From Phlyctochytrium arcticum (taxonomy: Eukaryota > Chytridiomycota > Chytridiomycetes > Chytridiales > Chytridiaceae): DNA of 64,000 nucleotides. The position numbers and the translations under genes were made by a program. The stretch lies in the NCBI GenBank assembly GCA_025602905.1, contig JAHLKI010000002.1, positions 744,001 to 808,000 on the forward strand. Direction: 5' to 3'. The notes under the pieces are model-generated. The model searched no databases and was not told where the DNA came from. It saw only the letters and a list, made by a program, of their open reading frames with translations. Shown piece after piece: positions 46,429 through 58,127 of this stretch; position 1 is the first letter of the stretch; every line of letters starts with the position of its first letter.

Positions 46429-46760
46429 GCCTTCCTCACTCGCGAAGGCCCCGCTTCCAGTCTTGGATCTTGGGACAAGCAATGAATAAGCATTCCCAAT
46501 GCTTGCCAGGCTGATCACGGGCCTACCTTATCGTCAAAATCGGCATCATCTCAAACATTTTGCTGTCATCACAATGTTTATGATTTCAGCGGAGCCTACC
46601 TCACTCGCTCAGGCCGCGCTTCCAGTCTTGGATCTTGGGACAAGCAATAAATAAGCATTTCCAATGCTTGTCAGGCTAATACCGGGCCTACCTTATCGTC
46701 AAAATCGGCATCATCTCCAGCATCTTGCTGTCATCGCAATGTTTATGAATTCAGCGCAGC
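46429..46760. repeat. Tandem duplication, 165-bp unit x2
   Basis: The block containing CGCTTCCAGTCTTGGATCTT and CTTATCGTCAAAATCGGCAT repeats with a 165-bp offset (first copy from 46429, second from 46594) and a modest number of substitutions. No supported coding frame. Confidence 0.9.
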
Positions 46761-47720
46761 GCTACTTTTGATTATCTTGAGCCCACATGTAGATCACAAG
46801 TGCGCATGGCTGTTTCCGCAGCGTCCATTCAAATGAAGCTCTAGAGTCCAGGTTGCAGGTCGGGAAGGTTATGCATTTGTTTCTAGCCGTCGAGTGTCTG
46901 ATGACATCCACGCAGTCCGAGTCGCGGGTCGCATTTGGCAGAGGCATGTACATATGATGGGGCAGAAAACATGAGAAAACATGTGAGAGGGGAGAGGGAA
47001 ACGAAGTGGGTATGGCCTTTTATAGATATGGCAGACCGGAAATTACGCTTTATTTGCGGGTCCAAAGAGCAAGCAAAAATAGTAATGGCACCGCGAAGCA
47101 CCGGGGAATTAGAATTTGCGGGTCTCAAGGATCTGAAATGTGCTGCTTGTCCTTCACCAGACAAACCTTCAACTGTAATTTTGCCAACGCAAATGTCTTC
47201 TCTCAGAGTCGCCACTGCGCAGTCATGTTGGCCACAATTGTATTGTTTAGCGAGCAAAATGCATCAATCTTCCATACATGTGAGCAATACGATAGGGATT
47301 TTTTTTTGTGTATACTTGGTGTATTTTGATTGTTGCTGGGGCAGATGGCAAACTGACTCCTGTTGGCGTCCAACATCCTGTTCCTACGTCGTTTAAGTTG
47401 CATTGCATGACTTGCCTGCCTTGAATCACCTTAAGTGTATGAATTTTGAAAAGAAATTTTTATTTACATTTCTTTGATGGTCGGTAAGGCATCTTTGCTT
47501 GTGATTTCTGGGATGCCCAGATAAATCTTTATCATCTGGCGTCTGTGGGACTTTTTATTCGGTGTGAATACCTTATGCTATTCAATCAATTCTTCTGGTT
47601 CTCGGCCCGCGCGAGCTTTAAAAGGATTACAACCATTTTTCCATTTATGTTCATCAATGCTATTCATATGTATTCATTGAGACTAAACGCCAAAGGCCTG
47701 CTGGTAATAACACGAACTGG
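46761..47720. other. No gene seen
   Basis: Frames on both strands (for example 46935-47396 plus, 46883-47257 minus) overlap without family signatures. Confidence 0.45.
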
Positions 47721-50700
47721 CTACATCTCTGTATAATTGGGAATACAATCTCTATTCTGTACAATAATTCCTTTACTCCAGTGCTCATTTCCACAGATAA
47801 AGTCGGGCCGAACCACTTTTGCCCTGTCCAGCACACGCCCACTCTTTTGTTTGCGCAGATAAATGCCCTCCACGATTCCGTCATAAAAGGTCGATCGGGT
47901 AGTGAGTACCATATCTTGTATATGCGTCGTAATCAAACGACCCACAGAAGGAGAATTTAGTTGGGGGACTTGGTGAAGTGAGGGAGCGGCGGTTGCCAAT
48001 CGCTGCGCAATTTCTGCCCGACTTAGAAACACGCCAGAAATAAATCGAAAACGAGAAAGAGATCGGGCAAGCTTTCGTAGCGGATAGGTTGCCTAATGTA
48101 GAGCCACTCGCCGTACAAGATGTATTTGCACTTTTTAGCAGCGTTGGGATTGCTGGTGGTTGACTCTAAATCGGGCGGTCTCAGCAAATCAAACAATTCC
48201 GGCCTGTGATCGGACAGCCAAATATCCAAGAGTCGAAACTGCTGATGTGATTTGACATTCACGTAATGGGACCGGTTCTGTACTCGAAATTGGAGCGTTT
48301 TATCGTCGATAGAAATTCCCATATTGATTCCGTCGACTTTTTCTTCAAAATTCAGAGTTGAGCAATCGGAAGTATCGAGGAAGGATGCTGCATCGTCGGG
48401 TGAAAGGATCAAATCGTCGCGGGTTGCCCCCAATGAGGGGGATCAAATGGCGGGTTCGGGGGAACTTGTATGGACCGATTTTGGAAAATAGGGGCAGTCA
48501 CATTCCTTGGGATCTTTGTTGCAGCAGCGACAGTCATAGGTGAATCGTGGAGGATTATACCGAACCGTTTTTGTAATGCGTCCGCAGCAGATAAAGACGG
48601 AACTCGGGCGATACAAGAAAATCCCTCCTTCAGCGTTGGCGGTACAAACTGCTTCTCGAATGATGTGATGGCGGAGCCAGCTCAACCTTGCGTGATAGTG
48701 GGATGAGCCGTGCGGGAATTGGCACGTTGCATTCGAAGGTCCACGGGATAATCAAACCATGCACATAAAGCATCGGTAGGAGCAAAAGCTAGTGACACCC
48801 ACAAATGTCGTTGTTCTGCCGTCGAATTGCACCGATCGACAATGACGGATTTGCCCGACTTTGCCGCAGCTGCTTCGCATGCATCTCGGCTGCCTAGTTC
48901 GTCCTGACAGACGACGTCGAACCCAAACTGGCCACGTAATGCCGCGGCAAAGGTTGATTTGCCACTTCCCGGTAAGCCGCAACAGACAATCAAGGATGGT
49001 TTATGAATCCACTTCCCGGTTATCGCAAGCTTTCCGGTAGGTTCCGGAATGGGCGTTTTTGGCGGTTGCGAGACTGTCTTGTATAGGTGCTGAACGTACC
49101 GCCGGACGAAATCTTCCTGTTCCTTGTTTTCTATGCTGGTTGGTCGCATGGAGCGCAGTACCCAGATAGCATCCACCGCGGATAAGACTGGAATTTCTTG
49201 TCACTGCCGGATAAGCCCACATGCGCACAAGTAGCAAGCAACAAAAGTACCAGCCCGTCCGACCCCTCCCCCACAGTGCACTAGCACCGATTCACCGTCT
49301 GGTAAGCCCGTGACCAGATCTATAAAGAGGTCGACTTGCTCACGTAGGAACCCGGTAGTTTTCCACGGGGAGAATCACATTCCTGTTGGGAGTCCCTTGG
49401 AACCACTCGGATGGCAACGGTGTTTCTCGAGGAAGGATTACAATCAAGTTCATGCCGAGAGAAGAGCGAAGAACATCAATGTCTTTCTTGTGTCTCGGTG
49501 TACTCATCACCGCGATAAAGAACGGGACCACCCATCGAAAAAAGCGAGGTAGGCGATAATATTCGCTGGTTGGTGATCTTGGGACAAGCAATTGTTCTCG
49601 CTTTTCCCGACACATAAAATTGAACTTGGTCAAGGCAGGGTGTGCTGCTACGGCGGCAGTGAAACTGTCTCGTACGTTCTAGGCAAAAAAGCTTTCCTAA
49701 ACACGTCGTCATCGAGTTAAAGAGCGCCGGCAAGCGTTCCTTGCTTATCCGTGTCATACTCCTGTAATTCTGCTGGGGTGAAAACGAGGCCAAATTCAGT
49801 CTTGCTGACACATTTGCGGATCCCATCGACACAGTAAGAGTAGACGCAACGTTCCCTTTCCTGCTTCAGTTCCAGCTCTTGCTCGTCATCATCATTCTTA
49901 GCACCGCGGTCAACCTTTTGCGCAGCTTTTGCGTAACCCAACATGGCCGTTTTCCATCTTGCCTCCTTGTAATATGTGTCAGCCAGTCGTACGAGCGCGG
50001 CAACAGAGTCATTTCTGAGCTGATGTTCAATCAAAGTCTTGGATGCATGCCGTTACTAAATCGAGAATGTTCCATAGGACATTAAATTGCTGATCCGACA
50101 GAGCGAGATCCTGTTCCTGAGACAGTAGCTGTCCGACCAAGTGCCCTGCCATTCGGACGCTATGTTTGTCTCGCGGGGTCGTGGCTTGAAGGTCTTTGAC
50201 AATCTGGCCAACTTCATCGCGCGTCAGTTTCCGGCTTTTCACAAGGCTCGCGATGGATTTGTCCACATCATGTCGATCCGAGGCGCTCAGAGTAATGTGG
50301 AAATCCTTGGCTGGAAGTTGGGCAGCTGCCAGGATTTGATATCCTTGAGGCCACCAGAGCATGCTAAAGTAAACCTCTCCCCGGTTTCCCAGATCCAAGT
50401 CGATAGGTGGCCTGATATCCATATTTTCCATCGAAACTTGATCTGGATTTGTCGAATGCGACTCTTCATTGGTGAATAGGGTGATATGGAACAGACTGGT
50501 TTGATGCGGGACAGAAATATCGTCTTTGGTGTGTGATGCAATGTCATCTACACCGGGACCGAACAGGCCAATGTAGCTACGATACGGCTTGAGCGAATAC
50601 ATGATCGAACGGTTCAGAAATAGTCTTGAAGTTGTCCACATGCCACCTAAACTTCTGAGCAACAGCATAGTTGAAGGAGGTTCCCTGAATTACGATCTGA

Positions 50701-50870
50701 TCAATGATTGTAAAGCGCACCTGGGAGCTCAAGACTTTGGAGTGCAACGGGCATTCGAGCGACGTGTCATGCCGAGATCGGTTGTGCAGAAACCTCAGAC
50801 ATTCGAGGCAACGACTCTTTTTGACGACTAGTGTCCTTAAAGTGAAAGTAGCGTGAGTGAGGGGGTCAAG
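47721..50870 (-). pseudogene. Multidomain RNA-repair protein (2H phosphoesterase - DSP phosphatase - PNK-like kinase - RNA ligase), disrupted
   Basis: Read N to C on the minus strand. A Cys/His-containing N-terminus (KSRCLECLRFLH) is followed by a 2H-phosphoesterase region with two H-x-T-h motifs (LFHITLFT, DFHITLSA). Next is a helical TPR-like stretch (ALVRLADTYYKEARWKTAML). A dual-specificity phosphatase has the C-x5-R loop VHCGGGVGRAGTF, followed by RSMRPTSIENKEQEDFVRRY. A P-loop kinase has Walker A CCGLPGSGKST and VDRCNSTAEQR. An RNA ligase has motif I EEKVDGINMG, VQNRSHYVN, YILYGEWLYIRQ and motif IV-V VEGIYLR..RAKVVRPDFICGNEHWSKG. The 5' exons splice acceptably. Downstream there are a frame change near 49345 (NYRVPT/EQVDLF), in-frame TGA at 49201-49203 and 48682-48684, and frame changes near 48435 and 48035. 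The TGA at 49201 could instead lie in a 34-nt intron. The neighbours are intact, so assembly error is less likely than decay. Confidence 0.78.
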
Positions 50871-51416
50871 GTTCGGTGGAGCGAAGCTATGTACTTTTTA
50901 GATCTGGTCAAGAATGATTTCGAATGACAGTTGTGACAAAAGTGACAGCGTATGACTTTGCTCCTATCCCAAGATCAAGCACAATCTACCAGACGATTCA
51001 AAGCTTTTTGTTGCATAGATGTGATTGAGAGTCGAGGCAGAGCGTTGCCAGTACTCGCTTTGTTGATACATGATTGACAATCTGGGCATAGTCAGATGCT
51101 GCTGCTACCGATGTAAATATTTGCTGAGAGAAGTCGATCTTTGATCTTTTCCCGTTCCTTGATCGACGTATCGACCGTTCTCCGTCTACTTGTTTGAAGC
51201 GAAAAGAAGCTGAATTTTGAATCTAGAATCTTGGACGTCGGAATTTGGATCTGACAGGCGCGTGTCATCAGCGCCAAATCACCGGTATCGAACAAACAAA
51301 ATTTCCGTTGGGAATTTGGAACAAGACATTTTTGGCGATAGCAGAGACGTAGATCTCATACATATTTTCAAACACCCGGCAGTCTAAAGCGATACTAGAC
51401 GCAAGTTCTCAGCTGC

Positions 51417-54144
51417 ATGCTTGCGAGATTCGGGCTACGACGTTGCCGGGGCCGACATGCTCGGTCAATACATACGAGTTCAGTGCAAAAGCGGTGGTCC
51501 CCAACGACGACGACGGTTGTAGGCGGGATTATCGGGGTGGTCGGGGTTGGGTCCTGGGTAGCTGTTTCCGGCCGTCCAGTCGCTTGGACAAGGTTGGTAC
51601 ATGCCGAGGCCGCACGGCGGAGCGAGGTTGATGACGGGGAGAACGTAGCAGGAAGCAGGAGCCCCAAGGAGGAGCAGGACGATAGTTGGACCAAGCTGCG
51701 GGATATGCTAGTACAGATCAAGAGTCAAGTGGATCAGAAGATTCAAGGAAAGCAGGGTCAGCCTGCATCAAAGGAGACAAAAGGACAGGACAATGTGGAC
51801 CCGTCAGATCAGGGAAAGAAGAAAAAGGCCTGGGAAGATCTTTTAAGCGGCAAACACAGCGATATAGCAAACCTTGTTGCTGAATTGAGTGCAGCGATGC
51901 CCGACTTATCACTCAACGACCTGAAATCACTCAATCTCCCCTCACATCTATCCAATGTCTCGATCGACAATCTCACATCCGACCTCGTCCATGACATTCA
52001 AGCGGCCGTCACCGCCCAATTACCCGATTTGGAAGAACTGCAATCAACTGTAGCATCCCAGGTCTCTGATCTCCAAAGTCTACCCTCCTCGGTCGCCAGC
52101 AAGATCTCGGATTTACCCGATGTTCATGAGCTATGGACAGCTGCCACGGACAAGGCCATGGAGGCACTCATGGAAGGAACGGCCTGGAAGGATATGCAAG
52201 CGTACGTCGCCGATGCGGATCGGAATCCAGAGATGGACTGGGTGGCTAAAGTCAGGAGAGGTAATTGGGTTGGTGAGGATGAGCAGCGGTGGCTTGACGG
52301 TCGCCGGGAGGCTACCAGGAAGGCCGTGGAAGATATCGTGGGTGAACCAGTTGACGAGCGAGATATGCCCGTCATTGGGATTGCAGCCAGGTATGCATTC
52401 GCTTGTTTTTCAATAAGCTATCCGTTCTGGGCTGACTACAAACCTTCTTTTTGCAGTGGAGGTGGTGTACGTGCCATGCTCACAACGCTTGCCGTCTTGT
52501 CAACTTTGCATGACTCTCGTATCTTGTCATGCACGAGCTACCTCGCTGGGGTCTCGGGCTCTACTTGGGCCATGGCCCAGCTCTACACGCTTGGTCCCGA
52601 TTTTGGCGTCATTCAGCGTCGGGTGGAAGATCAGTTGTGCGAAAACTACCTGAGCGTTGGCAGCCTGGTCCGAGCCATTCGAGATGAAGAAGGCGGCGTC
52701 AAAGTCTTGGCCGGGGTGGCCCAAAAGTATTTTGCTGCGACGGTAGCCGCATCCAGTATTGCTGCCAACGACGACACCGCTCAAACGGGGCCCAAGCCGA
52801 CCACTGACAATAGCGTCCTTAGGACGGTAGACTTGTTTGGCACGCTATTAACCGCACGGCTCTTGTTGCCGGATATACCGCCAAATCTCTCATTGAAGCA
52901 ATCCCACGACGCACAGACGAACCCGGTCCCCGATCGAACCAAATTGTCGTTCCAGCGACATGTTATGGAAGGCTTTCGGCTACCTCTTCCCATCTACACA
53001 GCTGTAAGCCAGCGCAGCGGCGTAGAACTCGATTTGTTGGCTTCATCAAAAACTCCTTCCCCCAAAGCCACAGACTCGGCTGCACCACCACAGGAAAAAC
53101 AGGAAACTTTCACGCATAAGGGGGATCAAGGCCCCTACCAATGGCACGAATTTACACCATTTGAGGCTGGTCATGCATCTACTGATGACAATGGGTTTGA
53201 GACGGGAGCGTGGTGTCCCATCTGGTTCGTAAAAAGCCCTGGTTTTTAACTGTATGAGAGGCTGATGATGCGGTTTCTTAGGGCATACGGACGCATCTTT
53301 GATCATAAGGGAGAATCAGCCGACCGTGTTCCAGAACTATCGCTAGGATTACTACTCGGGTAAAACTGTCTTTTACTTCCGCATAGTACGTGTGGACAAC
53401 CTTCACTAACAGTCTCCTTACAGAACCTGCGGCTCAGCTTTCACGGCAACCATAACTCATATAGCCCACGAACTCCTTCCCCTCATCCCACCCCTCCTCC
53501 ATTCTCACATCACTCACCTTCTCCCGCAAACTTCTTCGACCATTCACCCGATCGCCCCGGCCACATTCCCTTCCCTGACCCCCACCCCCGAATCCCCCGC
53601 AGACGCGCTGATGGATGCCGGAATGGACAACAATGTCCCGTTCATACCGCTCCTCCGACCCGGCCGCGACTGCGATGTGGTCATTGTGGTCGACGCGTCC
53701 ATGGAGCGCGGGATCCGACCTTGGATTGAGCGCGGGCAGATTAACGTCAAGGAAAGCGCGTGGGGATCTCAGGTCCGGTATCCTGACCTACCACCCCCCG
53801 ATACTCCCGAATCCACCCGGGCCGAAACCAGTCCATGTACCATTCTCACATCTTACAACAATAAAGCCTCCTCATCCGCCAACGCTCAACGCGACCTGAC
53901 CATAGTCTACCTCCCCCTCACATCCACCCCCACGTTCGCTCCCACAGCTCCCTACTGCCGCACCACCAACTTCACGTATACGCCTGAAGAGACACGGACC
54001 GTCATGACTAGCGTGCAGGGCACCACGCATGATAGCATAGGTGATATCAAACATGCCATTCGACGGGTCGTGGGAGAAAAACGACGCCGTCGGGAAAGGG
54101 AAGAACGGAACGCGGTCGATAAGGTTGTTGAAGCTTTAGTTTAA
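51417..54144 (+). CDS. Cytosolic phospholipase A2-type lipase (PLA2c), probably mitochondrial
   Basis: Four exons (51417-52390, 52457-53224, 53282-53359, 53424-54144), introns 66, 57 and 64 nt, give about 846 residues. The N-terminus MLARFGLRRCRGRHARSIHT is a clear import presequence, followed by a transmembrane segment TTVVGGIIGVVGVGSWVAV. A charged, helical spacer then leads to the PLA2c/lysophospholipase domain: RDMPVIGIAASGGGVRAML (oxyanion glycines), the nucleophile in YLAGVSGSTW, and the second dyad residue in LMDAGMDNNVPFIPLL. A basic PGRDCDVVIVVDAS follows. The enzyme cleaves acyl chains from glycerophospholipids. The first intron is a multiple of three and reads through, but removing it restores SGGG. 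The C-terminus is a basic coiled coil (EKRRRREREERNAVDK). It diverges from the RNA-repair gene. Confidence 0.88.
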
Positions 54145-55214
54145 TGTAGATATAGAGTAGCGTAATGCTAACCCATAGTTTGTACACGTACATAATAATT
54201 CATGTTTGAAAGAGAGTATCATTGGGGTTATCACGTTGGCAAGCGCAGGGCAAACTGAAGAAACACTCATCAAGATGTACTGCGCAATGGGCAATCCTGA
54301 TGAATTAGTCTCTTGCTGCCGCGTTTCTGGACACTCGAAATTTACAAGCTCTCCGATTAAACAGGAATCAATCCTGCTGAACTGAGTTGTTATATCATCT
54401 TGCTCAATTCCTGAATAAGGAAAGGTAAGTGGGACAGGGGTCGTTGAGTATCTATAGTGCGCTGATCCTCTGGTTTTAGAATACCCTCGCCAATATTCTG
54501 TATCATCCCCGTTGCTCCATAACTCGGCATGGCAATTTGATGAAATACATTGGCGCACCACACAACATTCTCACGGATCTTTGCAGATAGGCCCCAAAAT
54601 TCACGTGCCGTTTGATGAGAACCCCAGTACCAACCCCATATATCTAAGGACCCTTTTTTTCGTATGAAATCGCATCTTGAGCGGGGGGTAGGTCGCCTTT
54701 GAGATTCTTATAGTGAAAGTCTGTACTTGGCTTTCGCGGTGAGAGTACGACTCTGAACACGGTCACCTATAAAAAATCTCACCGAAAGGAAAATACTGTT
54801 CCTCGTCGGTGTTGCTGTCCGTGTTCGCGACTTCCTTGTTGTTATCGTGGGAGCGAATGCGCCAATACTGTATACACGGCACCGTGGTTGTCACCTCGAA
54901 ACATAATATGCTCTCCTTCCGACATATACAAGTTGCAACCTGCGACAGTAGATCCATCACAATGGACGCGTCGCTCACAACAACAACTCCGACGCGAGCC
55001 AAACATTGACATTTACGCCATCGGAGGGGGTCGCCGACCCCCGTCTACTAAATCCGTTCATTGGCCCCAAAATTCCATAAAAGCCAAGCCCTGGTCCGCC
55101 CTCCCCCTCCACGTTTTTATACTAGAGACTGCTTCCAATTGTTCTTCAGCCTATCCCACTCGCTTGGAGAGGACTGCTGACGACACCGTTCTTATCGTAG
55201 GTACCGACGAGGGA
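54145..55214. other. No supported gene
   Basis: A minus-strand frame of 79 residues (55002-54763, MARVGVVVVSDASIVMDL) is the only ORF of note and has no family. The rest is short frames. The region ends at the minisatellite. Confidence 0.45.
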
Positions 55215-56575
55215 TATCAGCACAGAAAAAGGAAGATGGACTGTCGGCACAGTACAGATGGTGGCGGACCTTGGCGTTGACGAAAGTAAAGGATCAAAGA
55301 ACTATGGACTATCAGCATTGACAAAAATAGATGGACACTCAGCATTAAAATCGGATTCTTAGCATTGGGCGACGGGCTTTGCAGACTGGCGGAAAAGGAC
55401 GGAGGGTCAGCCCTGGAAGAATGGACGTGAAACAGCAACACGCTCATCACAGAGTATAGAAGATGGACCGTCAGTTACTAAATAATTAGACTTGGACCCT
55501 CACTACTAACGAAAGTAGATAGACACATCAGCACTGACGAAAGTGGACACTCACCGGACAAATATGGATCAACCCTGATAAAAGAAGATAGAGCATTACG
55601 ACTACTGTCGAAAGAAGATGGAACATTACCGCTGGACGAATGAAGACATCCCCTACGCGCTGGAGGACTGGACATAGTCCCTCATTATTAACGAAAGAAT
55701 ACTGACGCTCGGGCGAAAGAACTATCGGATGATGAATAAATATGGAGCATCAGCACTGACGAAAGAAGACGGACCATCTATGCTGGACGAACAATCGGCA
55801 CTGACGACGGGCTCTCAACTGACGAAAAAAAGGTGTTATCAGTGGACGAACAGTGTGGATCATCAGCTCAGGAGGAAAGAGGACGGATCGTCTGCACTAG
55901 ACGAATGGACATAGACCCTCATTACGAACATGGAGCACTGACGAAAGAAGATGGAGTATCAGCGGACGGACAAATACGGAGCATTAGCATCGCGGAAAGA
56001 GTATTGAGTATCAGCACTGACGAACGAAGATGGACCATCGTCATTGACGCGCGCTGACGAATATGCATCGACCCTCATCAATAACGAAAGAAGAGGTGGA
56101 CACTCACGAAGGAAAGAAGATGGAACACCAGCATTGACGAAAGAAAATACGAACGAATACTGCTTTTCAGCATTGACGAAAGAAGATGAATCCTCAGGAA
56201 TGGATTAAGGAAGATGTATGTTCAGCACTGTCAAAAGAAGACGGAGAATCAGCACCGACGTAAGAAGATGGGCCAGCAGCACAGAAAAAGGAAGATGTAT
56301 CCTTAGCCCTGTAGAATGATTGCAAAGACTCAAGAGACGCGGACACTAAGCGCTGATAAAACAAGATGGACACTCAGCAGAGACGACTGCGGAAGACTTC
56401 CACATATCGAATGGATAGGACCCTCATTACGAACGAAAGTAGATGGAGCATCATGACTGACGAAAGTAAACGACTGACGAAAGAATACGGAACATTAGCA
56501 CACCAGGAAAGATGGTGGACTATCAACGCTAACGAAAGAAGGACCCCTCATGACTGACAAAAGAGGATAAGTAAG
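55215..56575. repeat. Degenerate minisatellite built on CACTGACGAAAGAAGATGGA
   Basis: The core CAGCACTGACGAAAGAAGATGGA with variants (AGTAGATGG, GAAGACGG, GTGGACACTC) recurs dozens of times over 1.3 kb with spacing of about 25-45 bp. Copies near 55744, 55933, 56015 and 56170 are the clearest. Short plus-strand frames through it encode Thr/Lys/Asp-rich peptides but keep no constant frame, so it is treated as non-coding. Confidence 0.85.
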
Positions 56576-57095
56576 CGTCCATTCCGAACTCTATCATTTT
56601 TAGGTCGTTCTTGCATAACCAAGTATATGTACGTTTTTGAGATACAGCTATTTATGATTCAAAGTTTCCCACGGTGCCCTAAGTGCGCAGCACCCAGCAT
56701 GTGTCAGCGTATCAGACATGGCTCACCAGAGGGTTCTGAGGGTCAATCGACCTCTCTATAGTATATGGTGGTGGGTTGTAAAGGTGCCCTGTGTCGATTG
56801 GGTGAATTGCAATCGATCTCCACCGTTTGGACGGTGACGGGGAAGGGAATGCCGATATTCCCACCTTGAACTGATAAAATCTAGGAAAGTTCCTTTATGT
56901 TTGGGCCGTCCCCTTGACTTCCTCCTCCCTTCATGCTCCAGGCACCCTTTTTGGCATCCATACCATCCATGCACATCAAATAATGCAAAGATGAGAGTTT
57001 TTTTTTCGCCACGAGTGCTACATTGACCCGAGCCAATAAGGCTTGAGAGGATTATTTGGTTTGTATTGTCAGATTAGAGAATGCAATTTGTGAAA
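56576..57095. other. No gene seen
   Basis: Spacer between the minisatellite and the first uS17m copy. Confidence 0.5.
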
Positions 57096-57558
57096 TCAGA
57101 AATAAGGAGGACAGTCGCGCATCGCTTCAAGATATGCTTGTGTAGCCGGTCGCTCTAAGTACGCTTTGCGTTCAGCGTCAGTGGCATTGGGTCCCGGGTC
57201 CACGGGAACGAAAATTTCATGCAGTGTAAAGTTTTTGAGCTTCCTCAGTTTGCCACCAGAGTCGATTGATATGATGCGACAGCCGACCATGTCGCCAATG
57301 ATGCATTCAGATTTCTCGTCGTGAACCAGGAAGTTGTTCTTGTTGTTGATGGGCTATCGGGAATTCAGTTTGACGTGAACATGTAAGATGGGGAGCAAAA
57401 CAACCAACGTTTCCAATCTTTTCGACCTTGACCGTCTTTGGTCCTGCTGTTCCAACTACTATGCCGATAAAAAATAGGTGCTCTCGGTGCTCTGGAAAGC
57501 GTCTGAGCGGTGCTTTCGAGGGTGCTTTTTTCAGTAATATTGTCGATGCTCGAAACAT
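57096..57558 (-). CDS. Divergent second copy of mitochondrial ribosomal protein uS17 (MRPS17)
   Basis: Exons 57558-57409 and 57353-57096 with a 55-nt intron give 135 residues. It shares with the copy at 60573-61026 the start MFRASTILL, the GIVVGTAGPKTVKV strand, the intron position, and NNFLVHDEKSECIIGD followed by KLRKLKNFTLHEI. The conserved KMQKTV core is altered to AGPKTV, and the central basic RNA-binding residues ([14 protein letters not shown] in the other copy) become MVGCRIISIDSGGKLRK. The C-terminal tail (PGPNATDAERKAYLERPATQ) is unrelated to the other copy and resembles tails of fungal uS17m. The frame is fully open, so the gene appears functional. Which copy serves the mitoribosome is uncertain. 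Confidence 0.78.
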
Positions 57559-57896
57559 TATGTGGGATGAACAAGATGGGAACGATATACAATCGGTGGA
57601 TTTTGAGGGGAGCTGGGCAGCAAGAGTAAGTCTCAGGCCCTGTCACGCCCGATGGGACATTATGGGAGTGACTAATGAATTGACAGACAAAAGTTTGCAA
57701 GAGCTGGTGTCTGCATTTGAGTAAGTTTCCCAGGTAGTAATGGAGTCTCACGCACATATACAAATCGGAGAAATCATCGACACCATCTCCCGCACCCAGC
57801 GCCGATAAGGCGCTGGGTCTTCTACGCCGTTGCACTGCCTCCCCTCTTCTCTCATTCTCAGGCTCCCTCCTTGGCATCAAGTTGAGCTAAGATGGT

Positions 57897-57905
57897 ACTT
57901 TCTTT
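57897..57905. repeat. Left 9-bp target-site duplication of the MULE
   Basis: ACTTTCTTT immediately before the left inverted repeat; the identical 9-mer follows the right end. Confidence 0.9.
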
Positions 57906-57944
57906 GGGTGCGTATCGGGCGCTGTGGAATTTGGTTCGATCCAC
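57906..57944 (+). repeat. Left terminal inverted repeat of the MULE
   Basis: The 39 bp beginning GGGTGCGTATCGGGCGCTG are reverse-complementary to 60395-60433 except at positions 15-16. Confidence 0.92.
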
Positions 57945-58127
57945 CAACCTCCGCTTTGCCAGAGGCTCAGAGCGAAGCTAAAAATTTCTAAGTCCGCAAA
58001 AAGGTGCCAGACTATGGCGAGACTATATGTGTGCAAACTACAATACTATATAGATATGTTGATTATGAAAAACAGCAGGACGAGCTTTATCTACTAATAT
58101 ATACCTTGATAGTGTTCCCCTGACGGT

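Noticed and set aside
48682..49203. TGA read as selenocysteine or sense codon
   Set aside because: Intact genes in the window (COQ10, eIF2A, OMS1) end at TGA, no SECIS-like element was sought or seen, and additional frame changes in the same gene fit decay better.
55215..56575. CRISPR array
   Set aside because: Units are diverged, spacing is irregular, there are no constant repeats with unique spacers, and the genome is eukaryotic.
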